Part shown: positions 1-8,127 of the stretch, piece by piece
Numbering within the stretch: the first letter of the stretch is position 1
Layout: every line of letters starts with the position of its first letter
NCBI GenBank assembly: GCA_016182965.1
Contig: JACPFM010000115.1
Span: forward strand, 1 to 37,633
Direction of reading: 5' to 3'
Source: Deltaproteobacteria bacterium
GTDB taxonomy: Bacteria; Myxococcota_A; Polyangia; Polyangiales; JADJMO01
Length of the DNA stretch: 37,633 nt
Translations under genes and position numbers: made by a program
The notes under the pieces: model-generated
Database searches by the model: none
The model's input: the letters and a program-made list of their open reading frames with translations, nothing else
Told to the model about the DNA's origin: nothing

Positions 1-327
1 GCCCGGCGCGGGGGGTGCCCGCATCGTGCCGCTCGACTGCGGCGCCGGCGGCTCCTCGGCCTCGGGGCCGCCGCCCATGTTCGGCGCTGGCAGCGGCGGC
101 CTGGGCGAAATCGGCTGCATCGGCGTCGGCGGCTGCGCGCCGACCACCGTCGGGAGCTCGTCCGGGTACGACGGGAAGGGCCGCGTGCCGATGGGATCGC
201 CGACGTCGGTCTTCGACGGCGCGCGCCGGGTGTCCGGGTACGCGAGGATGGCTCCGCCGACGAGCACGGCGCCGCCGAACAGCGCGAGTGCCAGCGGCAC
301 GTTGAACGGTCGCGTCACCCTGTGCAT
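1..327 (-). CDS. Partial membrane-anchored proline-rich protein
   Basis: This open frame starts with ATG at 327 and runs off the left edge of the window after 109 codons, so the C-terminus is missing. A GGAGG ribosome binding site lies 8 nt upstream of the start. Residues 8-29 form one hydrophobic segment that could be a signal anchor. What follows is a disordered stretch rich in Pro, Gly and Ala, with threonine/proline-rich parts around residues 60-100. No catalytic motif is visible and I do not recognise a family. A periplasmic or surface protein held by its N-terminal helix is a reasonable inference. It is transcribed away from the neighbouring tRNA gene. Confidence 0.6.
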   Translation of the reverse strand, partial: MHRVTRPFNVPLALALFGGAVLVGGAILAYPDTRRAPSKTDVGDPIGTRPFPSYPDELPTVVGAQPPTPMQPISPRPPLPAPNMGGGPEAEEPPAPQSSGTMRAPPAPG

Positions 328-445
328 CGCGGACACCTCCGCATGCACGAGGTGCAACGCGCGCGCCGCATGCGCCGCGTGCCGGCCCCCACGCGGGGTC
401 GCGGAGCGCGCAGTCGCGCTGCGCGATGCTAGTCTCCCGCCGCAC

Positions 446-519
446 GCGCCCGTAGCTCAGCTGGATAGAGCGACGGCCTTCTAAGCCGTTGGTCGGCAGT
501 TCGAATCTGCCCGGGCGTG
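446..519 (+). tRNA. tRNA-Arg (anticodon TCT)
   Basis: A complete cloverleaf can be drawn. The acceptor stem GCGCCCG pairs with CGGGCGT (one G-U pair at the first position). The D arm contains AGCTCAGCTGGATAGAGC. The anticodon stem ACGGC/GCCGT holds loop CTTCTAA with anticodon TCT at 480-482. The T arm is GGCAG-TTCGAAT-CTGCC. The discriminator is G519. The next bases are CCT, so CCA is not encoded and must be added after transcription. It reads AGA codons, which should be rare in this GC-rich genome. Confidence 0.96.
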
Positions 520-590
520 CCCTCCTCCCTGCCTCGAAGGCGCGGCCGGGATTCCCAACGTGTGCCGTGTCGCCGCTCGCGAAGGGCGGG

Positions 591-630
591 TCATCAGTCG
601 TCAGTCGTCAGTCGTCAGCCTCGAGAGGGG
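591..630 (+). repeat. Four TCRTCAG heptamers plus CCTCGAGAGG tail
   Basis: One TCATCAG and three TCGTCAG units follow each other without gaps (591-618), then CCTCGAGAGG (619-628). The same four-unit array and tail recur in inverted orientation at 10075-10112. This copy lies between tRNA-Arg and the 3' end of the histidine kinase gene. It is noncoding and its function is unknown. Confidence 0.85.
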
Positions 631-681
631 ACGGCGTCATGCTGACGGACGGCGGACGACCCGAGCCGCTGCGCTCCGTGC

Positions 682-2808
682 TCAGCGCGTGGGGATCGCG
701 AACGCGAAGGTGCTGCCGACCCCGACCGTGCTCGTGGCCCAGATGCGGCCCCCGTGCCCCTCGACGATGCCCTTCGCGATCGCGAGGCCGAGCCCGGTGC
801 CCTCGGTGCCGGCCTTCTTCGCGCGGAAATAGCGGTCGAAGACGTGCGGGAGCTCATCGGGCGTGATCCCCGGACCGGTATCGTGCACCGCGATGACGAC
901 CTCGCCGTCGCGCCGCGTCGCCTCGACCCGGATGTCGCCGCGCTCGGGCGTGTACTTCAGCGCGTTGCCGATCAGGTTCGACAGCACGCGCATGATGCGA
1001 TCGCGATCGGCCTGCATCACGAGGCCCTCCTCGACCTCGATCGCGAGCGTCTGCTGCTTGGTCGCCGCGACCGGCTGCAGGATGCCCGTCAGCTCGGCGA
1101 TCATCGGCGCGACCGGCACCTCGGTCACGTTCAGCGTGAGCCTGCCCGCCCGCATGCTCGCCCAGTCGAGGAGGTCGTTGACCAGGCGATTCATTCGATC
1201 CGCGGCGCGGACGATGAGGTCGGTGTGCCTTCGCAGCTTGTCGCCTGTCGGTCCCTCCGGCGTCGCGCGCTGGAGGAGCGTCGCGTTCATCACGATGGAC
1301 GTGAGCGGATTCTTCAGGTCGTGCGAGACGAACGCGAGGACGTCCTCCCGCGCGCGGATCGCCTGCTGCGCCTCGCCGAACAGGCGCGCGTTCTCGATCG
1401 CGAGGCTCGCCCGACGTGCGAGCTCCTCGGCGAACGCGAGATCCTCCTCGCCGTAGCGGCGACCGGACTCCGCGGTCACGAGGGTGATCGCGCCGATCGT
1501 CGCGTCGCGCGCGCGGAGCGGCACCACCATGTACGAGAGAAGCCCGAGCTCCCTGATGATGCGCCGCTGCTCCGGGTCGGCGACGGCCTCGATGGTCTCG
1601 GCCGGGATCTCGTGCATCCAGTCGCTCTTGCCGGATCGCAGCACCGCGCCGACGCCCTGCGGCGCGTCGAGCGACGTCGGCATGCGCCGGTTGAGCTCCT
1701 CGGCGAGCGCGACCTTCGCTGGATCGACGTGCGCCACGACGATGCGGCGGATCTGTCCGTCTTCGAGCATGTCGACCGTGCACCAATCGGCGAGCACCGG
1801 CACGACCAGGCGCGCCACGGTGCCGAGCGTGCGCTCGTACTCGAGCGACGACGACAACAGCCGGCTCGCCTCGGCGAGGAACCGCAGCCGATCCTCTCCG
1901 CGGCGTCGTTCGGTGATGTCGGCGATGATCGCGCCCACGCCGAAGACCTCGCCGTCGGCGCTCTCGAGCGGGTACGACGAGGCCGCCCAGTGGTGCACCT
2001 CGTCGCCGGTGGCGGCCGTCTGGCCGCTGATCTCGCGCGTGATGGGGACGCGCGTGGCGAGGACCGTCCGCAGGTCCTGCTCGAGCGACGCATCGAGCTG
2101 CGGCAGCACCTCCTGCAGCGTCCTGCCGTAGTGCGCCTCCGCCGGCAGGCCGTTGATCCTGGTGAGCGCCGCGTTGACGCGGGCGAAGCGCAGCGAGCGG
2201 TCGAACACGCCGATCCCGAGCGGCGCGTTCTGCATGATCAGGTCGAGCATCGCGCGCGCCTCGTCGGCCCGCCGCTCGGCCTGGCGAACCGCCTCGTGCG
2301 TCGACGCGTTCGAGAGCGCCAGCGCCGCCGCCCGGGCGAAGCCCTCGGCGACCCACAGCTCGGTCGACTCGAACCTGCGCGCTCCGCCCACGGCGAGCGT
2401 CAGCACGCCCATCGCGCGCGTCGCCGTCTTCAGCGGCAGCGCGATGCCCTGGACGATGCCGAGCGCCTTCTCGGCCGCGGCGTCGCCAGCGCTCGTCGCG
2501 TCGAAGGGCTGCGCGCGCCCGGTCTGGAGCGCGCTTCGCACCGCCGCGTACGCGACGTCGCTCGGCGCGCACGCGAACCTCTGGAGGTCGGCCTCCACGC
2601 CCGTTCGCGCGCTCGCCATGGCGCCTCGGTGCTGCGAGCCGTCCTCGGCCACCAGGTCGATCGCGGCGAAGTCGGCCAGCGACGGGATGACCAGGCGGAC
2701 GGCGGTCGACACGATCTCGTCGGTGACCAGCGAAGACGAGAGCGCCTCGCTCGCCTCGGCGAGGAAGCGGATGCCCCGCTCACCGTCGAGGTGGGCCACG
2801 TCATTCAT
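682..2808 (-). CDS. Soluble hybrid-sensor histidine kinase (GAF-PAS-GAF-HisKA-HATPase)
   Basis: This 708-residue kinase has no transmembrane segment or receiver domain, so it should act in the cytoplasm and pass phosphate to an unlinked response regulator. The visible order is GAF (about 12-168), PAS (185-300), GAF (305-475), HisKA with phospho-acceptor His496 in the motif SHDLKNPL, and HATPase_c with N-box Asn611/Asn615, G1 box DTGPGI (643-648) and G2 box GTGLGLAI (670-677). The two GAF domains begin with nearly the same sequence (RFLAEAS), which suggests internal duplication. The ATG overlaps the stop of the upstream phosphatase gene by 8 nt (ATGAATGA), so the two are probably translationally coupled. 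The ligand of the sensor domains cannot be read from the sequence. Confidence 0.93.
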   Translation of the reverse strand: MNDVAHLDGERGIRFLAEASEALSSSLVTDEIVSTAVRLVIPSLADFAAIDLVAEDGSQHRGAMASARTGVEADLQRFACAPSDVAYAAVRSALQTGRAQPFDATSAGDAAAEKALGIVQGIALPLKTATRAMGVLTLAVGGARRFESTELWVAEGFARAAALALSNASTHEAVRQAERRADEARAMLDLIMQNAPLGIGVFDRSLRFARVNAALTRINGLPAEAHYGRTLQEVLPQLDASLEQDLRTVLATRVPITREISGQTAATGDEVHHWAASSYPLESADGEVFGVGAIIADITERRRGEDRLRFLAEASRLLSSSLEYERTLGTVARLVVPVLADWCTVDMLEDGQIRRIVVAHVDPAKVALAEELNRRMPTSLDAPQGVGAVLRSGKSDWMHEIPAETIEAVADPEQRRIIRELGLLSYMVVPLRARDATIGAITLVTAESGRRYGEEDLAFAEELARRASLAIENARLFGEAQQAIRAREDVLAFVSHDLKNPLTSIVMNATLLQRATPEGPTGDKLRRHTDLIVRAADRMNRLVNDLLDWASMRAGRLTLNVTEVPVAPMIAELTGILQPVAATKQQTLAIEVEEGLVMQADRDRIMRVLSNLIGNALKYTPERGDIRVEATRRDGEVVIAVHDTGPGITPDELPHVFDRYFRAKKAGTEGTGLGLAIAKGIVEGHGGRIWATSTVGVGSTFAFAIPTR

Positions 2809-3775
2809 GGACGGCCTCGCGAAGATCGGGGCGGCGCTCGCGGACGACCAGCACGGTGGCGTCGTCGCGGCCGCGGCAGTGATCGCGGAAGATCAGACCC
2901 GCGAAGATCGCGGGGTGGTGCTGCTGCACGCCGGGGTAGCGCGCGCGCACCCAGGTGCTCGACACGCCGTCGGTGTGGAAGACCGCGTGCCCCCTCTGCC
3001 CCCACGAATACGGCATCGACTGCAGGCCGCGCACGTTGTGGCCGACGATGCCGTTGTACGAGGCGACGCCGCGCAGCGTGCCGTCGCGGTCGGGGACCGA
3101 GCCCGCGATGTTGCCGATGCCGATCCACTCCAGCGTGTGCGCGGCGAAATCGACGTCGCCGAGGCCGACGGCGGCGCCGCGCGTCCTGCGGAGCGCCTCG
3201 TGCAGCTCCTCCATCACGGCAGCGAGCGGTCGGCCCCCCATGCGCGACAGCGCGCCGATCGCCGCGCGCGTCGCCTCGGCCGCGTCGTGTCCGTGGCCGA
3301 GGCCGTCGACCACCGCGAGCCTCGCCCGCGCGCCTGCGACCTCCAGGAAGTAACCGTCGCCGCACTCGGTCTCCCCCGGGAACGGGACCGACACCGCGCC
3401 GACCTCGCAGCGCAACGCGGCGACGCGGCCGACGCGCGAGACGACGACGGCGCCCTCCGCGGGCGCGGACCACGCGTCGAACTCGGCGGACAACGCCGCG
3501 GCCGGCTGCAGCGCGGCCTCGGGCTCGTCGAGCGGCGCGCCGCGATCGATCGCCAGGATCTCGACGTAGCGGCCGGTCACGTCCCCGACGGGACGCACGA
3601 GCACCACGCCCGAGCCGCCTGCACGGCAGACGTTCGTCGCCAGCGCCGCAGCCACCTCTCCCGCATGGGCGCGCTCGACGTCGTCGAGGTGTGCGGCTTC
3701 GGCCCCGACGACGGCGGCGAGGCGCGCGTCGTCCACGCCTGCGCTGCCCTCCACCCGTACGAGCGTCGAGGTCAT
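2801..3775 (-). CDS. SpoIIE-type serine phosphatase with RsbT-like N-terminal domain
   Basis: The 324-residue protein has two parts. Residues 1-100 resemble a small RsbT/anti-sigma-type HATPase: an N-box-like EVAAALATN at 40-48, then YVEILAIDRG at 70-79. The later glycine-rich lid is missing, so this domain may be degenerate. Residues 125-315 are a PP2C/SpoIIE phosphatase with VVDGLGHG (Asp157), the IGIGNIAG segment, TDGVSS and a final DDATVLV that supplies metal-binding aspartates. In the RsbX/RsbT stressosome pathway, such proteins dephosphorylate serine on STAS-domain partners. No STAS gene is seen here. It overlaps the downstream histidine kinase gene and probably shares its mRNA. The role in stress signalling is inferred. 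Confidence 0.85.
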   Translation of the reverse strand: MTSTLVRVEGSAGVDDARLAAVVGAEAAHLDDVERAHAGEVAAALATNVCRAGGSGVVLVRPVGDVTGRYVEILAIDRGAPLDEPEAALQPAAALSAEFDAWSAPAEGAVVVSRVGRVAALRCEVGAVSVPFPGETECGDGYFLEVAGARARLAVVDGLGHGHDAAEATRAAIGALSRMGGRPLAAVMEELHEALRRTRGAAVGLGDVDFAAHTLEWIGIGNIAGSVPDRDGTLRGVASYNGIVGHNVRGLQSMPYSWGQRGHAVFHTDGVSSTWVRARYPGVQQHHPAIFAGLIFRDHCRGRDDATVLVVRERRPDLREAVHE

Positions 3776-4001
3776 GTCACACCCGCCGCGTGCGATGCAT
3801 TGCGGGTGCGCGCGGCCCTGCGCAGCGGCGAGCTGCGCTCTCCTCGGGCCCGGCGGTCAGCGGCCGCGCACCCGTCGTGCATGGCAGGTCCGATGTCGTC
3901 ACCGCGCGGATCATCGTCGAAAAGGCACGCATGCGTCCGCGATTCTTCGACCCGACGCGGGTCCTGTAGCGTCGGCGATTGCCGCGATCCTCCACGGCAC
4001 C

Positions 4002-4547
4002 TCATACGCGGGACGACGCCGACCGTCGCACGCCGCGCCGGAGGTCCGGGTTCTCTTCGCGACGCACCGCGATGACCGGGCACGACAGCTCGCCGGCGAG
4101 TCGGTCGGCGACGTTGCCGAAGAGCAGGGTTCCGGCGCCTTCGGAGTCGTCGTGCGCACCGACGATGACGAGATCGAACTGCGGGGCGAGGCGCGGGACG
4201 ACCACCAACGGATCGCCCGACTCGAGCACGCCGACGACGTCCACCCCGGGGCGTCGGTGGCTCTGCACCATCTCCTCGAGGCGCTGGGCGGCCAGCTCGG
4301 CCACATGCGTCGTCAACAGCTCGGCCTCGTCGAGCGGCGCGCCCTGCTGGCGGTACATGCCCATGCCGGGGTAGGGCGGGAGCTCCCACGCGTGCAGGAC
4401 GTCGACCGACGCGTGGTGGCTGGTCGCGAGATCGACCGCGTACTCGAGCGCCGCGATCGAAGGCTCGGAGAAGTCCACGGGCACGAGGATCCGGCGGATC
4501 GTGCTCGGAAGCGGTCGACCATTCTCGACGGTGCAGACGTAGCGCAT
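4002..4547 (-). CDS. Universal stress protein (UspA family)
   Basis: The start ATG at 4547 is chosen because AGGAG lies 8 nt upstream; longer readings would run into the divergent hydrolase gene. The 181-residue product has the Usp fold signals: RRILVPVDFSEPS at 18-30, an alternating alpha/beta pattern, and a C-terminal GAHDDSEGAGTLLFGNVAD followed by CPVIAVR. The ATP-binding G-2X-G-9X-G(S/T) motif is only partly kept, so nucleotide binding is uncertain. The ends of the protein extend beyond the core domain. It lies 226 bp upstream of the phosphatase-kinase pair on the same strand, which fits a stress-response role. Confidence 0.88.
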   Translation of the reverse strand: MRYVCTVENGRPLPSTIRRILVPVDFSEPSIAALEYAVDLATSHHASVDVLHAWELPPYPGMGMYRQQGAPLDEAELLTTHVAELAAQRLEEMVQSHRRPGVDVVGVLESGDPLVVVPRLAPQFDLVIVGAHDDSEGAGTLLFGNVADRLAGELSCPVIAVRREENPDLRRGVRRSASSRV

Positions 4548-4706
4548 GGGCGTGCTCCTGCCTGGTTCGCAGCAACTGTCGCGCCATCGCGCATGCGCAC
4601 GCTCGTGAGCGCCTTGGCGGCCCCGATCCGCAAGTGGTGCGCGTGTCGACAGGCGTTGCGTCGGCCGTCGACGTCTCGGCCGGGAGCAGCTACGTATCAG
4701 GAGAGC

Positions 4707-5933
4707 GTGATTCGACGGTCCAGTCGCGAGGGGCCTGCCGGCGACTCGGTCATCGCCGAGGTGCTCCGCCGTAGGCTGCGTCACCCGACGGCGTACGCAG
4801 CAGGCGTGAGCGGCGCCGTCAGCCTCGAGGCGATGCCGCGCGTCGGGCGCGCGGACGCCGGGCCGACCGAGGCGTGGACGATCGTCCTGCGTCGGGGCCA
4901 GGCCACGCTCGAGCGCGGGCGCGCCCGCGCCCCGACCGCGCTCGTGACGGCGGATCCCGAGACGCTGCACGCGGTGATGGAGGGCCGGGAGTCCGGTCTC
5001 GACGCGTTCCTCGCCAAGCGGCTCGGGGTGCGCGGCAACGTCGGCCTCGCGCTGAAGCTCGACTTGTTCTTTCCTCCGGGCCTGCGCGCGCCGAGCGCCA
5101 TCCGCCCCGGCGTACGGCTCGTCGACGGCGTCGAGACGTTCTACCTGGAGGCCGGGCCGCGCGACGGGCCGGCGGTGGTCCTGCTGCACGGCCTCGGCGC
5201 GACGAACGTGTCGATGGCGCCGCTCATCGCCGCGCTCGCGCCGACGCACCGCGTGATCGCGCCCGACCTCCCCGGGTTCGGCGAGTCAGGCAAGCCGTTG
5301 AGGCCGCTGCACGCCGCCTTCTTCGCGCGTTGGCTGGTGTCGTTCCTCGACGCGCTGGCGATCCGTCGCGCCACGTTCATCGGCAACTCGATGGGCGGGC
5401 GCATCGCGCTCGAGACCGGGCTCCGCGCGCCCGGGCGGACCGATCGACTGGTGCTGCTAGCGCCCTCGATGGCCTGGAAGGCGTTCCGTCAGATGGTGCC
5501 GGTGGTGCGGCTGCTTCGCCCCGAGCTGGCGGGCGTGCCGCTGATCGTTCCCCGCGTGCAGGTGAGCGCGACGCTGCGCCTCCTCTTCGCCAGACCCGAT
5601 CGCCTCGCGAGGCCGTGGCTCGACGCCGCGGTCGACGAGTTCCTCCACGTGTTCGGCACGCCGCGCGGAAGGATCTGCTTCTTCCACGCCGCGCGGCAGA
5701 TCTACCTCGAACAGGGCCACGGCGAGCGAGGCTTCTGGGACCGGCTCCGCGGCTTGCAGGCGCCGTCGCTGTTCGTGTGGGGCGCGAACGACTGGCTCGT
5801 GCCGCCGGCCTTCGCGCGCCACACGGTCGACGCGGTCCCCCACGCGACGTCGGTCATGCTCGATGACTGCGGTCACGTGCCGCAGTACGAGTGGCCCGAA
5901 CGCGTCGCGGAGCTCGTTCGCGCCTTCCTGTGA
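4707..5933 (+). CDS. SCP2-like domain fused to alpha/beta hydrolase
   Basis: The 408-residue product joins two domains. Residues 35-125 look like an SCP2 sterol-carrier fold: WTIVLRRGQATLERG, then TADPETLHAVMEG and the GNVGLALKLDLFF end motif. Residues 140-408 are an alpha/beta hydrolase with oxyanion-side HGLG (161-164), nucleophile Ser228 in GNSMGG, acid Asp362 in WGANDWLVPP and His390 in CGHVPQYEWPE. The triad is therefore complete. The fusion suggests that a hydrophobic substrate is bound by the first domain and hydrolysed by the second; this is inference. The GTG start at 4707 has AGGAG only 3 nt upstream, so a later start is possible. It is divergent from the universal stress gene. Confidence 0.83.
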   Translation: MIRRSSREGPAGDSVIAEVLRRRLRHPTAYAAGVSGAVSLEAMPRVGRADAGPTEAWTIVLRRGQATLERGRARAPTALVTADPETLHAVMEGRESGLDAFLAKRLGVRGNVGLALKLDLFFPPGLRAPSAIRPGVRLVDGVETFYLEAGPRDGPAVVLLHGLGATNVSMAPLIAALAPTHRVIAPDLPGFGESGKPLRPLHAAFFARWLVSFLDALAIRRATFIGNSMGGRIALETGLRAPGRTDRLVLLAPSMAWKAFRQMVPVVRLLRPELAGVPLIVPRVQVSATLRLLFARPDRLARPWLDAAVDEFLHVFGTPRGRICFFHAARQIYLEQGHGERGFWDRLRGLQAPSLFVWGANDWLVPPAFARHTVDAVPHATSVMLDDCGHVPQYEWPERVAELVRAFL

Positions 5934-5953
5934 GGCGAGGGTGTTCGACCCTC

Positions 5954-6319
5954 TCAGGGATCCCAGCGGCCGACGCCGCGCACGCGCTCGACCACGATCA
6001 GGTCTTCGTGCCGCAGCCCGTGATCCTCGAGCAGCGCTTCGAGCGACGCGTACTGGACGGCGCCGTCGTCCGCGTAGGTCGCCACCGCGATGCCCTCGTC
6101 GAGGAGCAGGATCTCCTCGGGCATCAGCGTGAAGAGCGATCGGCGAGCGCTCCGCCGCCGAGCGGGACGGAGCAGCGTGAGCCCGAGCGTCTTCGCGCCG
6201 CCGCCGTCGCTGCGCGACAGCGTCTTGGCGCGGACGTCGGTGCGTTCGTGAAGCCCGGGAGTCTCCTCGGGCGCCGTGTCGTGGCTGATGAGTCGTGCGA
6301 ATGCCCCCATGCCGCTCAT
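5954..6319 (-). CDS. Hypothetical protein, 121 residues
   Basis: This frame stays open far upstream, but the part beyond about 6340 would cross noncoding DNA and then the divergent Uma2-like gene, so ATG 6319 (or 6310) is the likely start. No strong ribosome binding site is seen. The N-terminal half is basic and arginine-rich. The C-terminal half is acidic and folded-looking (MPEEILLLDEGIAVATYADD, then a short helix and LIVVERVRGVGRWDP). I recognise no family. It converges on the SCP2-hydrolase gene with a 20-bp gap. Confidence 0.5.
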   Translation of the reverse strand: MSGMGAFARLISHDTAPEETPGLHERTDVRAKTLSRSDGGGAKTLGLTLLRPARRRSARRSLFTLMPEEILLLDEGIAVATYADDGAVQYASLEALLEDHGLRHEDLIVVERVRGVGRWDP

Positions 6320-6345
6320 CTCGACGGTGCGTTGCGCGGCGATCA

Positions 6346-6429
6346 AGTGGAAAACCCAGCACTTCTCGACGCATCCACAGGGGGATCCGGAAATCCTGTG
6401 GATGAGCAGTGTGTAAAATTCGTGGGTAA
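6346..6429. promoter_or_regulatory. Cluster of DnaA-box-like 9-mers with a perfect 10-bp inverted repeat
   Basis: Five sites resemble TTATCCACA or its complement TGTGGATAA. They are AGTGGAAAA (6346-6354), GCATCCACA (6371-6379), TGTGGATGA (6397-6405, one mismatch), TGTGTAAAA (6410-6418) and CGTGGGTAA (6421-6429); the others have two mismatches. CATCCACAGG (6372-6381) and CCTGTGGATG (6395-6404) form a perfect inverted repeat with a 13-nt spacer. The stretch is clearly more AT-rich than its surroundings and lies between two divergent genes. It could be a DnaA-binding regulatory or titration site, or an origin. No dnaA, dnaN or rpmH is present in the window. Confidence 0.45.
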
Positions 6430-6445
6430 ATCTGGAGCGCTCGCG

Positions 6446-6472
6446 CCGCCGGCGGCCGCCGGCGGATCCGCC
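6446..6472. repeat. Two GC palindromes side by side
   Basis: CCGCCGGCGGCCGCCGGCGG (6446-6465) is a perfect 20-bp palindrome, and GGCGGATCCGCC (6461-6472) is a second that overlaps its end. They lie just beyond the DnaA-box-like cluster, 80 nt before the Uma2-like start. In DNA this rich in G and C, chance contributes. An operator or hairpin is possible. Confidence 0.5.
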
Positions 6473-6553
6473 GCTCCGCCGGCGCGATCGACGCGCAACT
6501 GCGCGGAACGTCACGCCCGCGATCGCGGCACGCGCGCTGCGAGGCGGGCGCGC

Positions 6554-7096
6554 ATGGAAACCCAACCTCTCTGGTACGCGCGGCACGTCGCCGACGATCC
6601 GCGACGCGTGCTCCGACACGAGCTCCAACGCTTCTTCGATCACCGCGACGTGACCGCGTGGATCGGGTGCGACGTGATGATCGTCCACGGCGACGTCGCT
6701 CTCCACGCCGACGTCGCCGTCGCCATCGGCGCCGATCCGCGCACGCGACGCGCGTGGGTCTCCGCGGTCGAGGGGCGCTCGATCGACGCGGTCTTCCGCT
6801 TCGTCTCGGGCGGAGCGCGGCTGCCGGCGCTGACCAGCGCGGCGCGCCACGTGGAGCTCGGCGCGCGAGAGGCGTTCGTCTTCCACCCGCGCGACGCCGC
6901 GCTGTGGGGGTTTCGCGGCGAGGGCCGAGGGGTCGACGCGATCCCGGTCGGTGCAGGCGGCGCGCTGCGATCGCGGGCGCTCGGCGCCGAGCTCCTGCCG
7001 CTGCCCGGACGACTGCGACTCGTCCGGGCGGCGGACGAGCTGACGGCCGTCATCGAGCGGCTCGAACGCGCGCTCGATCGCGTCCACGTCGCCTGA
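6554..7096 (+). CDS. Uma2-like (DUF820) protein
   Basis: The 180-residue product matches the Uma2 pattern from memory: ADVAVAIGADPR, where the family usually has PDVAVV; then RRAWVSAVEG, the VSGGAR segment, REAFVFHPRDAALWGFR, and a closing strand with a leucine-rich helix. Uma2 proteins share the PD-(D/E)XK nuclease fold, but their biological role is mostly unproven. The usual proline of the PD motif is Ala here, so catalytic activity is uncertain. The ATG at 6554 is the first in frame after the noncoding region. It converges on the secreted hydrolase gene 21 bp downstream. A second, different Uma2 protein lies at 35395-36153. Confidence 0.68.
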   Translation: METQPLWYARHVADDPRRVLRHELQRFFDHRDVTAWIGCDVMIVHGDVALHADVAVAIGADPRTRRAWVSAVEGRSIDAVFRFVSGGARLPALTSAARHVELGAREAFVFHPRDAALWGFRGEGRGVDAIPVGAGGALRSRALGAELLPLPGRLRLVRAADELTAVIERLERALDRVHVA

Positions 7097-7117
7097 GGCC
7101 TTTCACCTCCGCGCGCG

Positions 7118-7900
7118 TCACTCCTCGTCGGCGGGAGGCGGGAGGAGCTTGGGCAGCATGCGCCGCAGGGCCACCGGAACCACTTCGTCGTGCGGATTGG
7201 CGCCCGGCGCGTCGACGCGCGCGAAGGTGCCCTGACGGCCCGGCTGCTCGGCGAGCGTCGCCTTGAAGACGCGCTCGAAGGCGTCGAACTCACGCGGCCA
7301 GATGGCGTTCTGATACACGACGTGCACGGGCGCCACGTCGGCCGCGGTCGCGAGCAGCTTGCCGAAGCGCTCGTCCATGCAGGTGTCGAGCGCGAGGATC
7401 GCGAGCGGCTTCACCTCGTGCATCGGCGAGAGCAGACCGCCGCTCGGGTTGCAGCCGGCGCCGCTGTGACCGACGAGCACCACGCGGCCGCGATCGACCT
7501 TCGTCCCGGTGGCCACCTCCACCTCTTCGACGAACGCGTCGAGGTCGAACGTGCTCCAGAGCCGGCTGCCCGTCCACGCGTCGCGCGTCTGGCTCGGGCC
7601 GGCGACGATCGGCGGAGCGATCGAGCTCGCGTCGGCGAGCTCGTCGACGATCGCGCGGAGATCGAACCCCGGCGACCCGAGCCCACGGTGGAGCGGCCCC
7701 TTCTCGTTGACGCCGTGGAGCCACACCACGAGCGGCGCCTCCGAGCCGGCGCCGGGCGCGACGTGCGCGAGGCCGCCCTCGCGCTCCTCGGGCTGGAGCA
7801 GGCGCTCGTCGTCGAAGGGGAAGGTCACGTCCGCGGCCCGCGCGGCGGAGGCCGAAGACGCCGCGAGGGCGACTGCTGTCGATGCGAGCAAGGTCCGCAT
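7118..7900 (-). CDS. Secreted alpha/beta-fold hydrolase
   Basis: The ATG at 7900 begins a clear signal peptide (basic Arg2, hydrophobic core to about residue 18, Ala-rich cleavage near residues 20-23). The frame extends upstream but that part does not look like a protein start. The mature part has WLHGVNEKGP (oxyanion loop), the nucleophile elbow VGHSGAGC, and a late NPHDEVVPV that may hold the catalytic His. This is an esterase/PHB-depolymerase-like layout in a 260-residue protein. The substrate is unknown. No convincing ribosome binding site is seen. It is divergent from the LOG-family gene, with a 227-bp shared upstream region. Confidence 0.75.
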   Translation of the reverse strand: MRTLLASTAVALAASSASAARAADVTFPFDDERLLQPEEREGGLAHVAPGAGSEAPLVVWLHGVNEKGPLHRGLGSPGFDLRAIVDELADASSIAPPIVAGPSQTRDAWTGSRLWSTFDLDAFVEEVEVATGTKVDRGRVVLVGHSGAGCNPSGGLLSPMHEVKPLAILALDTCMDERFGKLLATAADVAPVHVVYQNAIWPREFDAFERVFKATLAEQPGRQGTFARVDAPGANPHDEVVPVALRRMLPKLLPPPADEE

Positions 7901-8127
7901 GGCGAGGGTGGACGCGCGCTGCGACGGCGAGCGGGCGTTCGTTGGAGATAGCCAGCGGGCGTCGATCGAGCAACCCCGTTTCGACGCCGGATCGCCCTGG
8001 CGCAGTGCTTGCGCACGTCGGAGGAGAGCGACGTCCATGCGGACGCGGTCGGGTGCGGCACCTTCGCACCTGATTCGACGGTCAGCGTGCGCGGCGAGGT
8101 CGGGCGCGTCTGGTAGCCTCGTCCTCG

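Noticed and set aside
754..3969. Very long open frame on the plus strand over the kinase and phosphatase genes
   Set aside because: It mirrors real minus-strand genes with known domains; long antisense frames are usual in DNA of this composition, and the translation is an Arg/Ala/Asp-rich mixture without motifs.
3777..3995. 72-codon minus-strand frame between the Usp and phosphatase genes
   Set aside because: Rich in Arg and no recognisable features; more likely untranslated leader sequence.
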